A program made the translations under genes and the position numbers. The notes under the pieces were generated by a model. It made no database searches and had not been told where the DNA came from. It worked only from the letters and a program-made list of their open reading frames with translations. DNA of 13,988 nucleotides from Clostridiales bacterium (lineage in GTDB: Bacteria > Bacillota > Clostridia > Oscillospirales > Oscillospiraceae), in NCBI GenBank assembly GCA_004557655.1, contig SFGJ01000042.1, forward strand, positions 1 to 13,988, given 5' to 3'. Positions 1 to 6,114 of this stretch are shown in pieces. Position 1 is the first letter of the stretch. The number at the start of each line of letters is the position of its first letter.

Positions 1-431
1 TTGTTCATCCAGCGGGGAATGAGCTTGGGTTCCGGCACTGCCTGATATTCCAGCGGCACATCCCCACGGAGGTTTTCGTGGTCCCGTTCCCGGCGCTCCC
101 GGTTCCGGTCCAGCTTGTTCCATTCCTCCACCACGTCCCGGAAATCCTTCTCCGTGCGGGCGGCTTCCTCCAGCCGCCGTATGGCCTCAGCCCGCATCTC
201 CCGTTTGAGCCGTTTATCACTGACCGGGGCAGCTTCTTCTTCCTCGTCCTCCAGCTCCGCTTCATAGTCGATGGGATGCTCGTCCTGCTCCAGCTCGCTT
301 TCCAGCTCGGCCAGACGTTCTTCCGCAAGAGCCTGTTCCAGCGTTTCCTCCGCCCCAGCGCCTGTCCCATCGTCCCATCCGGTGAAGCCACCTTCGGTAT
401 CCAGAAGCTCGTCATCAGACAGATACGCCAT
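1..431 (-). CDS. Hypothetical acidic/charged protein, N-terminal part (cut by window edge)
   Basis: An open frame of 143 codons starts at an ATG (429-431), preceded on the minus strand by a strong AGAGGTGG SD, and runs off the left edge without a stop. It begins MAYLSDDELLDTEGGF. Residues about 25-70 are very acidic (Glu/Asp runs); residues about 73-118 are rich in Arg/Glu/Lys and look like a charged helix or coiled coil; it ends VPEPKLIPRWMN at the edge. I do not recognise it firmly. The tail is reminiscent of the N-terminal part of sigma-70-like regulators on Clostridial mobile elements, but that is a weak impression. It is divergent from the tnpW/recombinase genes, so it may lie outside the recombinase's element or belong to a neighbouring one. 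The reading frame is secure; the function is unknown. Confidence 0.7.
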   Translation of the reverse strand, partial: MAYLSDDELLDTEGGFTGWDDGTGAGAEETLEQALAEERLAELESELEQDEHPIDYEAELEDEEEEAAPVSDKRLKREMRAEAIRRLEEAARTEKDFRDVVEEWNKLDRNRERRERDHENLRGDVPLEYQAVPEPKLIPRWMN

Positions 432-693
432 GACCCCACCTCTTTTCAAAAAAATATTTTGCGATTTTTCAAAAATGGTTCCGTTTTGCACCCCGGATTT
501 CTCCTATTAGTGAAAGGGTAATCTAAAAACAAGTTACTTGGGTTACAACGACTCGTTCACACTGGAGAAAGGGGGCTTTCGCCATGTTCAGGCTTGACAC
601 AAAAAAGAAGTAACACAATCGCAGATTACAAATAGCGGAACCATAACAACAGTATACACCGGATGCGCCGAAAGCGCAAGAAAGAGAGGTTCT
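432..693. other. Divergent intergenic region, candidate element end
   Basis: No gene is seen here. The stretch separates the minus-strand hypothetical gene from tnpW. It is more A/T-rich than its neighbours and holds small inverted repeats: GAAAG/CTTTC near 567-580 and GCGC/GCGC near 666-676. A TTGACA lies at 594-599, but nothing like a -10 follows at 16-18 bases. Large serine recombinases of the TnpX type usually sit next to one end of their element, so an attachment site could lie here. That is inference: no core dinucleotide or matching partner site is visible elsewhere in the window. Confidence 0.3.
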
Positions 694-897
694 ATGGCAG
701 ATAAAAACGCCGTGTTTCTGACCCGGCACATTGGCAACACCACCTATAAAGTTCGTGTCTACCTCAGCGAAACCGCCGAGGAAACGATGGAAGATAAAAT
801 TTTGCGGCTGATCCGCAACGACGGGCTGGCAAACCAGCCGGAATGTGGTATAATGGAACTGCCACAAATGAGCCGTCCGTCTGAAAGGAGCGCCTGA
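694..897 (+). CDS. tnpW: TnpW-like transposon-encoded small protein
   Basis: This 67-residue protein contains a segment of the type RHIGNTTYKVRVYLSETAEE followed by TMEDKILRLIRND. That matches my memory of the TnpW family found beside TnpX-type recombinases in Tn4451-like elements. It starts at the ATG after AGAGAGG (684-689). Its TGA ends one base before the recombinase ATG, so the two genes are almost certainly translationally coupled. The recombinase SD (GAAAGGAG) lies inside this gene's last codons. The family's molecular role is not established. A function in recombination or its control is inferred only from the constant pairing with the recombinase. Confidence 0.8.
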   Translation: MADKNAVFLTRHIGNTTYKVRVYLSETAEETMEDKILRLIRNDGLANQPECGIMELPQMSRPSERSA

Positions 898-898
898 T

Positions 899-2818
899 AT
901 GGCAAACAGACAGACGGAAGAAAAAATCACTGCGCTTTATGAGCGCCTGTCCCGTGACGATGACCTCACGGGTGATTCGAACTCCATTCTGAACCAAAAA
1001 CGGTATCTCGAAAGCTATGCAGCACAGCGGGGCTACACCAATATCGTCCACTACACTGACGATGGGTGGTCCGGCGGCAACTTTGACCGTCCCGCATGGA
1101 AGCGCCTTGTGGCTGACATCGAGGCGGGCAAGGTGGCCCACCTGCTGTGTAAGGACCTAAGTCGGATCGGCAGAAACTACCTGCAAACCGGCTTTTACAC
1201 CGAGGTGATGTTCCGGCAGAATGGGGTTCATTTTGTTGCTGTCGCCAATAACATTGACAGCGAGGAACAGGACAGCGGCGAGTTTGCCCCCTTTCTTAAT
1301 ATCATGAACGAATGGTATCTGCGTGACCAGTCCAAAAAGGTTTCGGCAGCATACCGTGTCAAGGGCAAGGCGGGCAAGCCAACCACCAACAACGCCATCT
1401 ATGGCTACAAAAAAGACCCAGAGGACAAGGACCACTGGCTGGTGGACGAGGAAGCCGCCGCCGTGGTGCGGCGGATCTTCCGGCTTGCGGTGGAGGGGCA
1501 CGGCCCCCATGAGATTGCCAAGATACTCACACAGGAAAAGGTGGAGTGCCCCGCCTATTATCTGGCTCACAACGGCAGAGGCAGCCGTAAGAACACCGTG
1601 GACACCAGCCGCCCCTATGACTGGTACGGCTTCACGGTCAGTTCTATGCTGACCAAGCCGGAGTATATGGGGCACACCGTGAATTTCCGTTCCTCCAAAA
1701 AGTCCTACCGGGATAAGCGGGTAAAAAATGACCCGTCCGACTGGCTGATTTTTGAGAACACCCACGAGGCCATCGTTGACCCGGAAACCTGGCAGCTGGC
1801 CCAGCAGGTGAAACGGACGGTGCGCCGGACAGATACCACCGGCGTCGCCAATCCCCTGACCGGCCTTGTGTTCTGTGCCGACTGCGGAGCCAAGATGTAT
1901 AACCACCGGGGCAAACGCAAAAAGAATGGGCGGGAGTATGGAACCGACTTCTATAACTGCTCCACCTACACCCTGACCTTTGAGAGAGAAACCCAGATGT
2001 GTTTTTCCCACACCGTCAGCACCAAGGCCCTGAACGCCCTGATTCTGGAAACCATCCGCACTACCGCCAGCTATGCTATCCAGAACAAGGAGGAGTTTAT
2101 TCAGAAAGTTCGCAGCATTTCACAGGTTCGCCAGCAGGAAGCGGCCAAGGAGCTGAAACGCAAGGTCGCCAAGGAGCGCAAGCGCAGCGCCGAGCTGGAT
2201 GTGCTGATTAAAAAACTGTATGAAACCTATGCCATGGGCAAACTGGAGGAAAAACGGTTCGAGCTGCTGTGTGCCGAGTATGAAAAGGAACAGGCCGAGC
2301 TGGAACAACTGCTTGCCTCCGAGCAGGCACAGCTGAACCAGTTTCACGAGGACACCGACCGTGCCAGCCACTTTCTGGCGCTGGCACAGAAATATACAGA
2401 TTTCACAGAGCTGACCGCACCCATGATTCATGAATATGTGGAGAAAATTCTGGTCCATGCCCCGGACAGAAGCACCGGGGAACGGGTGCAGGAAATCGAG
2501 ATTTATCTGAACTTTATCGGGAAGTTTGAAGTGCCCATGCCCGAACCCACCGAGGAAGAACTGGCTGCGGAGGAAAAGCGCCGCCAGAAGCGCATCCGTG
2601 ACCATGAAAAGTATCTGCGCCAGAAGGAGCGTAAACAGAAGATTGCCGAGGGGCTCATCGTTCCGGGTGAACCGTACCAGCTGGTATGCCAGTGCTGCGG
2701 AGAGCCGTTCCAGTCTGTCCGCCCCAACGCTAAATTTTGCAAACCCGCCTGCCGGGAGAAATTCTACCGGCAGGAAAAGCGGAAAGCCAAGGAAATGGAA
2801 ACATCACAAACTGCATAA
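899..2818 (+). CDS. Large serine recombinase, TnpX-like, intact
   Basis: This 639-residue site-specific recombinase would excise and integrate the element through a serine-linked DNA intermediate. The N-terminal resolvase domain has the catalytic motif YERLSRDD with Ser18, followed by the conserved CKDLSRIGRNY segment. The middle recombinase domain (about 165-310) leads to a zinc ribbon with Cys326, Cys329, Cys354 and Cys368. A long charged coiled coil (about 395-485) follows, then the C-terminal domain typical of this family. The last 45 residues add a second zinc-finger-like motif, C597-x2-C600...C614-x3-C618, which I would not expect in every family member. The start is set by GAAAGGAG eight bases upstream and by coupling to tnpW. 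A terminator follows the stop closely. Nothing essential is missing, so the enzyme is probably active. Confidence 0.93.
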   Translation: MANRQTEEKITALYERLSRDDDLTGDSNSILNQKRYLESYAAQRGYTNIVHYTDDGWSGGNFDRPAWKRLVADIEAGKVAHLLCKDLSRIGRNYLQTGFYTEVMFRQNGVHFVAVANNIDSEEQDSGEFAPFLNIMNEWYLRDQSKKVSAAYRVKGKAGKPTTNNAIYGYKKDPEDKDHWLVDEEAAAVVRRIFRLAVEGHGPHEIAKILTQEKVECPAYYLAHNGRGSRKNTVDTSRPYDWYGFTVSSMLTKPEYMGHTVNFRSSKKSYRDKRVKNDPSDWLIFENTHEAIVDPETWQLAQQVKRTVRRTDTTGVANPLTGLVFCADCGAKMYNHRGKRKKNGREYGTDFYNCSTYTLTFERETQMCFSHTVSTKALNALILETIRTTASYAIQNKEEFIQKVRSISQVRQQEAAKELKRKVAKERKRSAELDVLIKKLYETYAMGKLEEKRFELLCAEYEKEQAELEQLLASEQAQLNQFHEDTDRASHFLALAQKYTDFTELTAPMIHEYVEKILVHAPDRSTGERVQEIEIYLNFIGKFEVPMPEPTEEELAAEEKRRQKRIRDHEKYLRQKERKQKIAEGLIVPGEPYQLVCQCCGEPFQSVRPNAKFCKPACREKFYRQEKRKAKEMETSQTA

Positions 2819-2824
2819 AGACTG

Positions 2825-2860
2825 CGGCCTGCCCAAACAAACCGGGCAGGCCGTTTTTTT
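2825..2860 (+). terminator. Intrinsic terminator after the recombinase
   Basis: A perfect 10-bp stem (CGGCCTGCCC, 2825-2834, with GGGCAGGCCG, 2844-2853) has a 9-base loop and is followed by seven T. It lies 7 bases past the recombinase stop and only 24 bases before the next ATG. The downstream CHC2 gene therefore has no room for its own promoter between terminator and SD. Confidence 0.9.
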
Positions 2861-2884
2861 ATGCCCTGAAACGGAGGGATTTTT

Positions 2885-3505
2885 ATGACACTCTTTGAAC
2901 TGGTAAAACAGAATATTTGTATGCCGGATGCAGCGGAACACTATGGGCTGCAAGTCAACCGAAACGGGATGTGCAGCTGTCCGTTCCATGAGGATCAACA
3001 CCCCAGCATGAAGCTGAATGAACGATATTTTTACTGCTTCGGCTGCGGGGCCACCGGCGATGTGATCGACCTTGTGGCAAGGCTGTTTGGCCTGAGCAGT
3101 TACGAGGCAGTGCAGAAGCTGGCACAGGATTTTGGGATTGACCCGGACAAGCCCCCTGCGGCGGCTGCCCTGCCCAAACCGGAGCGTCCTCTGCTGAAAG
3201 CATACCGGCAGGAGGAAGTGCGCTGTCTGCGGGTGCTGTGTGATTATCTGCATCTTCTGGAAAGCTGGAAGGTGCAGTACGCACCCAAGACGCCGGAAGA
3301 TGCTCTGGATGACCGGTTTGTGGAAGCCTGCCAGATGCTGGACTACGTGGAGTATCTGGCGGATTTGCTGATTGCCGCCGAGCTGGAACAGCGGGTAAAA
3401 ATCGTAGAAATGCTGAACAAGGACGGTCTGATTGCCGGTTTGGAGGAACGGCTGAACAGGCTGAAAAAGGAGGATAGTGCCCATGAAAAACAAAGCGCAG
3501 CTTGA
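2885..3505 (+). CDS. CHC2 zinc-finger primase-like protein
   Basis: This 206-residue protein has a DnaG-type CHC2 zinc finger near its N terminus: CPFHEDQHPS with Cys32 and His35, then CFGCG with Cys51 and Cys54, followed by the usual GDVIDLV helix. In primases this finger reads the template DNA. The protein stops far short of DnaG (roughly 600 residues) and has no visible TOPRIM domain. The remainder (about 95-206) is helical and charged and I cannot assign it. It starts at the ATG after ACGGAGGGA. Its 3' end overlaps the helicase gene by 23 bases, so the two are translationally linked and probably act together in initiating element replication. It could instead serve only as a DNA-binding accessory. 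Confidence 0.88.
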   Translation: MTLFELVKQNICMPDAAEHYGLQVNRNGMCSCPFHEDQHPSMKLNERYFYCFGCGATGDVIDLVARLFGLSSYEAVQKLAQDFGIDPDKPPAAAALPKPERPLLKAYRQEEVRCLRVLCDYLHLLESWKVQYAPKTPEDALDDRFVEACQMLDYVEYLADLLIAAELEQRVKIVEMLNKDGLIAGLEERLNRLKKEDSAHEKQSAA

Positions 3506-4862
3506 CGGGATGCCCGTCTGGTTCGATGGCAAAAGCATCAACGAAGCCCTGTTTTGTGAGGAGTTCTTGCAGACGCATAAGATCATCTTCACAAACGGGG
3601 CTTTTTTCACGCTCGAAGGCCGTGTGACCGATGAACTGCCCCTGCGGGGAGAAATTTTTGAGGAGCTGAAATGCTGTGCGGTCAGCAACATTCCCCGCAA
3701 AATCAGCAACATTGTGGAGCTGATGAAACTGGCGGCGCTGGTGGAGGATTTTCCCCCGGAGCCGGATCGGATTCATCTTTCCAACGGCACACTTTTTCTG
3801 AACGGAACCTTTGCAAAGGGAAAGCCGAAAATTGTCCGAAACCGCTTCCCCGTGGCCTACAACCCCAACGCTCCGAAACCTGTCCTCTGGCTGAAATTTC
3901 TGGATGGTCTGCTCTACCCGGAGGACATCCCCACCTTGCAGGAATATATCGGCTACTGCCTGATTCCCAGCAACAAGGGACAAAGGATGATGGTCATTAA
4001 GGGCAGCGGCGGCGAGGGAAAGTCGCAAATCGGCGCTGTGCTGGGAACTTTGTTCGGTTCCAACATGAAGGATGGCAGCATCGGGAAAATATCCGAGAAC
4101 CGGTTTGCCCGTGCCGATTTGGAACATATCCTCCTGTGCGTGGATGATGATATGCGGATGGAGGCCCTGCGCCAGACCAACTATGTAAAATCCATTGTTA
4201 CCGCCCAGGGCAAGATGGACCTGGAGCGCAAGGGCAAGCAGAGCTATCAGGGATGGATGTGCGCCCGGCTGCTGGCCTTCTCCAACGGAGATTTGCAGGC
4301 CCTGTTTGACCGGAGCGACGGCTTTTACCGCCGCCAACTGGTGCTGACTACAAAGGAAAAGCCTGCTGGCCGTGTGGATGATCCCGATCTGGCCGAGAAG
4401 ATGAAAGCCGAGGTAGAGGGCATTCTGCTGTGGGCTTTTGAGGGGTTGCAGCGGCTGGCCGCCAACAACTTCAAATTCACCGAAAGTGACCGCACCAGAG
4501 AAAACCGGGAGGCAGTCAAACGGGACAACAACAATGTCTATGATTTTCTGGATTCTGACGGATATGTTCGCCTGAAAGCCGATCTATCTGCCAGTTCCAA
4601 AGAACTGTATGAGGCATACCAGATTTACTGCACCGAAAACAACCTGCCTGCCCTGAAACCCCGCAGCTTCAGCGAAGCCCTGATCGCCTGCCAGAGCCGC
4701 TATAATCTGGAATACTGCAACAATGTGACCAACGCAGCCGGACGGCGGGTGCGTGGATTTCTGGGGATTGAGGTACTGGTGAGAAATCATATATCAGTGT
4801 TTTCCGGTGATTCGATGCGTACGTACGTACCGGAAGATGTGCCGGAAGAATGGCGGCGCTGA
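3483..4862 (+). CDS. Phage/plasmid primase-helicase, SF3 (P4/D5 type)
   Basis: This 459-residue SF3-type ATPase shows Walker A GSGGEGKS (residues 174-181), Walker B ILLCVDDD (Asp221-223) and sensor motif LLAFSNGD (Asn268) followed by DGFYRR, whose arginines could supply the arginine finger. This is the helicase half of P4/D5-type replication proteins, which unwind the origin as a ring. The roughly 110 residues before the ATPase resemble the D5-N region. I see no archaeo-eukaryotic primase catalytic domain, so priming may depend on the upstream CHC2 protein or a host primase. I chose the ATG at 3483 because AAAGGAGG ends nine bases before it; the in-frame GTG at 3477 is only three bases from the SD. 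A C-terminal winged-helix-like part (about 340-430) probably binds DNA. A GTACGTACGTAC palindrome falls within the last 15 codons. Confidence 0.88.
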   Translation: MKNKAQLDGMPVWFDGKSINEALFCEEFLQTHKIIFTNGAFFTLEGRVTDELPLRGEIFEELKCCAVSNIPRKISNIVELMKLAALVEDFPPEPDRIHLSNGTLFLNGTFAKGKPKIVRNRFPVAYNPNAPKPVLWLKFLDGLLYPEDIPTLQEYIGYCLIPSNKGQRMMVIKGSGGEGKSQIGAVLGTLFGSNMKDGSIGKISENRFARADLEHILLCVDDDMRMEALRQTNYVKSIVTAQGKMDLERKGKQSYQGWMCARLLAFSNGDLQALFDRSDGFYRRQLVLTTKEKPAGRVDDPDLAEKMKAEVEGILLWAFEGLQRLAANNFKFTESDRTRENREAVKRDNNNVYDFLDSDGYVRLKADLSASSKELYEAYQIYCTENNLPALKPRSFSEALIACQSRYNLEYCNNVTNAAGRRVRGFLGIEVLVRNHISVFSGDSMRTYVPEDVPEEWRR

Positions 4863-4881
4863 ACCGTGTACGTACGTACGC
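4817..4881. repeat. Inverted pair of GTACGTACGTAC palindromes
   Basis: The 12-bp palindrome GTACGTACGTAC occurs at 4819-4830 (inside the end of the helicase gene) and again at 4868-4879 (just after its stop), 49 bp apart. The flanks make the two an inverted pair: GC before and CGG after the first, CCGT before and GC after the second. I did not see another copy in the window. Two identical symmetric sites near a replication gene suggest a binding site for a dimeric protein (replication initiator or repressor). A short slipped repeat is the alternative. Confidence 0.7.
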
Positions 4882-4882
4882 T

Positions 4883-4912
4883 TTGATTGACCCTTGTTCT
4901 CCCTTTTATAGC
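4883..4912 (+). promoter_or_regulatory. Weak candidate promoter for the leader/DUF6471 operon
   Basis: TTGATT (4883-4888), an 18-base spacer and TATAGC (4907-4912) give a sub-consensus sigma-70-type promoter. It sits four bases after the second GTACGTACGTAC palindrome, which could then act as an operator. Each box matches at four of six positions only. Confidence 0.3.
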
Positions 4913-5015
4913 AATTCGGCGGCTATGGCAGTCAGAATCACCGGTCAAATCCCTATGTTAAATCAAGGCAAGTGGGAAACGAAAAGTATTTGACGGTTGG
5001 AAGAAATCATTTTGT

Positions 5016-5077
5016 GAAACCGTGATTCTCGCCCCGGTGAACCGGGTGCATGGAATCATGGAAAAATGCACGGTTTC
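5016..5077 (+). other. Nested three-stem hairpin in the 4863-5252 non-coding region
   Basis: Three inverted repeats nest concentrically: GAAACCG (5016-5022) with CGGTTTC (5071-5077), TGATTC (5023-5028) with GAATCA (5053-5058), and CCCGG (5033-5037) with CCGGG (5042-5046) around a TGAA loop. One 12-base bulge lies on the 3' side. The rest of the 390-base gene-free stretch holds the palindrome pair, a weak promoter and a terminator. The structure could be a regulatory leader RNA, an origin of replication or an oriT; sequence alone does not decide. Confidence 0.55.
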
Positions 5078-5186
5078 AAGCCAAGTCACACGAAACGGAA
5101 AAGTCGGAAGGTGCGACCTATGGGCAGGACATCACACCGGCAATTCTGAACGGATTTGTTGACGAGAGAATTTTTCACGACACAGT

Positions 5187-5226
5187 GAAGCGGTTATGCC
5201 AGAGGGCGTACCGGCTTCGCTTTTTT
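5187..5226 (+). terminator. Intrinsic terminator just before the DUF6471 SD
   Basis: A 14-position stem (5187-5200 with 5205-5218, two mismatches, one G-T wobble) closes on an AGAG loop and is followed by GC and six T (5221-5226). The SD of the next gene (GGAGG, 5241-5245) begins 14 bases later. It would stop transcripts from the replication genes, or act as an attenuator for the small-gene operon. Confidence 0.7.
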
Positions 5227-5252
5227 ATCAAGTAAATTTAGGAGGATTTTTT

Positions 5253-5465
5253 ATGATGACGGTACGCAACGAGATTAAGGCACAGATCGTCCGGGCGGGA
5301 TACACCATGCAGGAGGTAGTTGACCGGCTCCATGAGGAATACGGCTGGTCGGACAGCGTTTCCAACCTGTCCGCCAAGCTCCAGCGGGAATCTATCCGCT
5401 ACAAGGAGATTGTGGAGCTGGCCGATGTGCTGGGCTATGACCTGATCTGGCAGAAACGGAGGTAA
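5253..5465 (+). CDS. Small helix-turn-helix protein, DUF6471-like
   Basis: This 70-residue protein contains TVRNEIKAQIVRAGYTMQEV, then a SDSVSNLSAKLQRESIRYKE region and VLGYDLIWQKRR. It looks like a minimal Cro/XRE-like helix-turn-helix fold and matches my memory of the DUF6471 family, common on Clostridial mobile elements. It is often mis-annotated. I chose the ATG at 5253, seven bases after GGAGG; a second ATG follows at once (5256). The upstream in-frame extension to 5196 is rejected because it runs through the terminator. It lies four bases before the DUF3847 gene, so the two form an operon. It may regulate the mobilization genes or bind the palindrome or hairpin sites nearby, but that is inference. 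Confidence 0.8.
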   Translation: MMTVRNEIKAQIVRAGYTMQEVVDRLHEEYGWSDSVSNLSAKLQRESIRYKEIVELADVLGYDLIWQKRR

Positions 5466-5469
5466 ATCT

Positions 5470-5676
5470 ATGACAAGTGAAGAAAAGAAACTGTTGCAGG
5501 CAAAGCACCGCTTGGAGGAAGCCCAGGCACGGGACCGGGTGAAGGAGCGAAAAGCCCGGACAAGGCGGCTCATTCAGGAGGGCGCAGTGCTGGAAAAAGT
5601 GCTGCCGGAAGTACAGGCGGTAGGGCTTGACAATCTGGAAGAATACCTGCGGCGAAAGCTGGCAGGATACGATTGA
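5470..5676 (+). CDS. DUF3847-like small charged protein
   Basis: This 68-residue, strongly charged helical protein begins MTSEEKKLLQAKHRLEEAQA and carries an RTRRLIQEGAVLEKVLPEV segment typical of DUF3847 proteins, which are found next to MobA/MobL relaxases. The SD ACGGAGG overlaps the end of the DUF6471 gene, and the ATG is seven bases further on. By size, charge and constant position before the relaxase it may be an oriT accessory protein; nothing in the sequence proves this. An intrinsic terminator begins nine bases after the stop. Confidence 0.8.
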   Translation: MTSEEKKLLQAKHRLEEAQARDRVKERKARTRRLIQEGAVLEKVLPEVQAVGLDNLEEYLRRKLAGYD

Positions 5677-5685
5677 AAACGGCTG

Positions 5686-5722
5686 GGAGGGCTCCGGGAA
5701 ACCGGGGGCCTTCCTCTTTTTT
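5686..5722 (+). terminator. Intrinsic terminator after DUF3847
   Basis: GGAGGGCTCCGG (5686-5697) pairs with 5702-5714, giving about 12 bp with two wobbles and one bulged G. The loop is GAAA and a T-rich tail runs 5715-5722. It separates the two small genes from the hairpin array and relaxase, so the relaxase needs read-through or its own promoter, which I could not find. Confidence 0.85.
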
Positions 5723-5730
5723 ATCCCGAA

Positions 5731-6097
5731 GGGCGCACTTACTCACCACCTGCTAAAGCAGGCGGTGGTAGCCCTCCCGCTGGTCGGGCACGTGCGCTCT
5801 CCGAGGGGGATTGCGGCTCCTGCGGGAGCCGCTGGACAAGGCTGCATTTCTGCCAAACTGCCAGCCTTGTCCATGCAGACGGCGCAGGGGTTTCCGTTTT
5901 GGAAGCCCCTGTTCATGGGGTGGTATATTGCCACCCCATCCCGCCGCCTGCCTGCGTCAACCTGCCACCGGCAGCTTGACACAGATGCAGGGGTGGAACG
6001 ATTTGTTCCACCCCTGCTGGTGGTGCGTCGTATTTCACGACGCACCTGTTGCAATCGAGTACGGAAGAAGGGCCACTGCGTTTCACAGTCGCCCTTC
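5731..6097. repeat. Tandem array of about nine hairpins upstream of the relaxase
   Basis: Nearly the whole stretch folds. An outer 8-bp stem (5731-5738 with 5792-5799) encloses two small hairpins (5745-5769 and 5776-5788). Then follow 5813-5832 (8 bp perfect), 5833-5873 (12 bp perfect, 17-base loop), 5885-5911 (11 bp, one wobble, loop GTTTT), 5915-5939 (9 bp perfect), 5956-5980 (11 bp, one mismatch), 5987-6017 (13 bp perfect, loop GATTT), 6022-6046 (10 bp perfect, loop ATTTC) and 6067-6097 (12 bp, one mismatch). Most loops are short and T-rich, the stem sequences differ, and none has a terminator T-tract. There is no convincing gene. Position suggests the oriT or a single-strand origin or promoter. 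Confidence 0.85.
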
Positions 6098-6114
6098 AGA
6101 AAGGATGGTAGACA

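Noticed and set aside
594..599. TTGACA as -35 box for tnpW
   Set aside because: No acceptable -10 box at 15-19 bases downstream.
2955..4337. Minus-strand open frame (460 codons)
   Set aside because: It is a shadow of the CHC2 and helicase genes, which have motifs and proper starts.
5975..5980. TTGACA inside the hairpin array as a relaxase promoter
   Set aside because: The bases 16-18 further on do not resemble a -10 box, and the hexamer is part of a hairpin stem.
5731..6097. CRISPR array
   Set aside because: The inverted repeats differ in sequence from one another, so there are no identical direct repeats with unique spacers.
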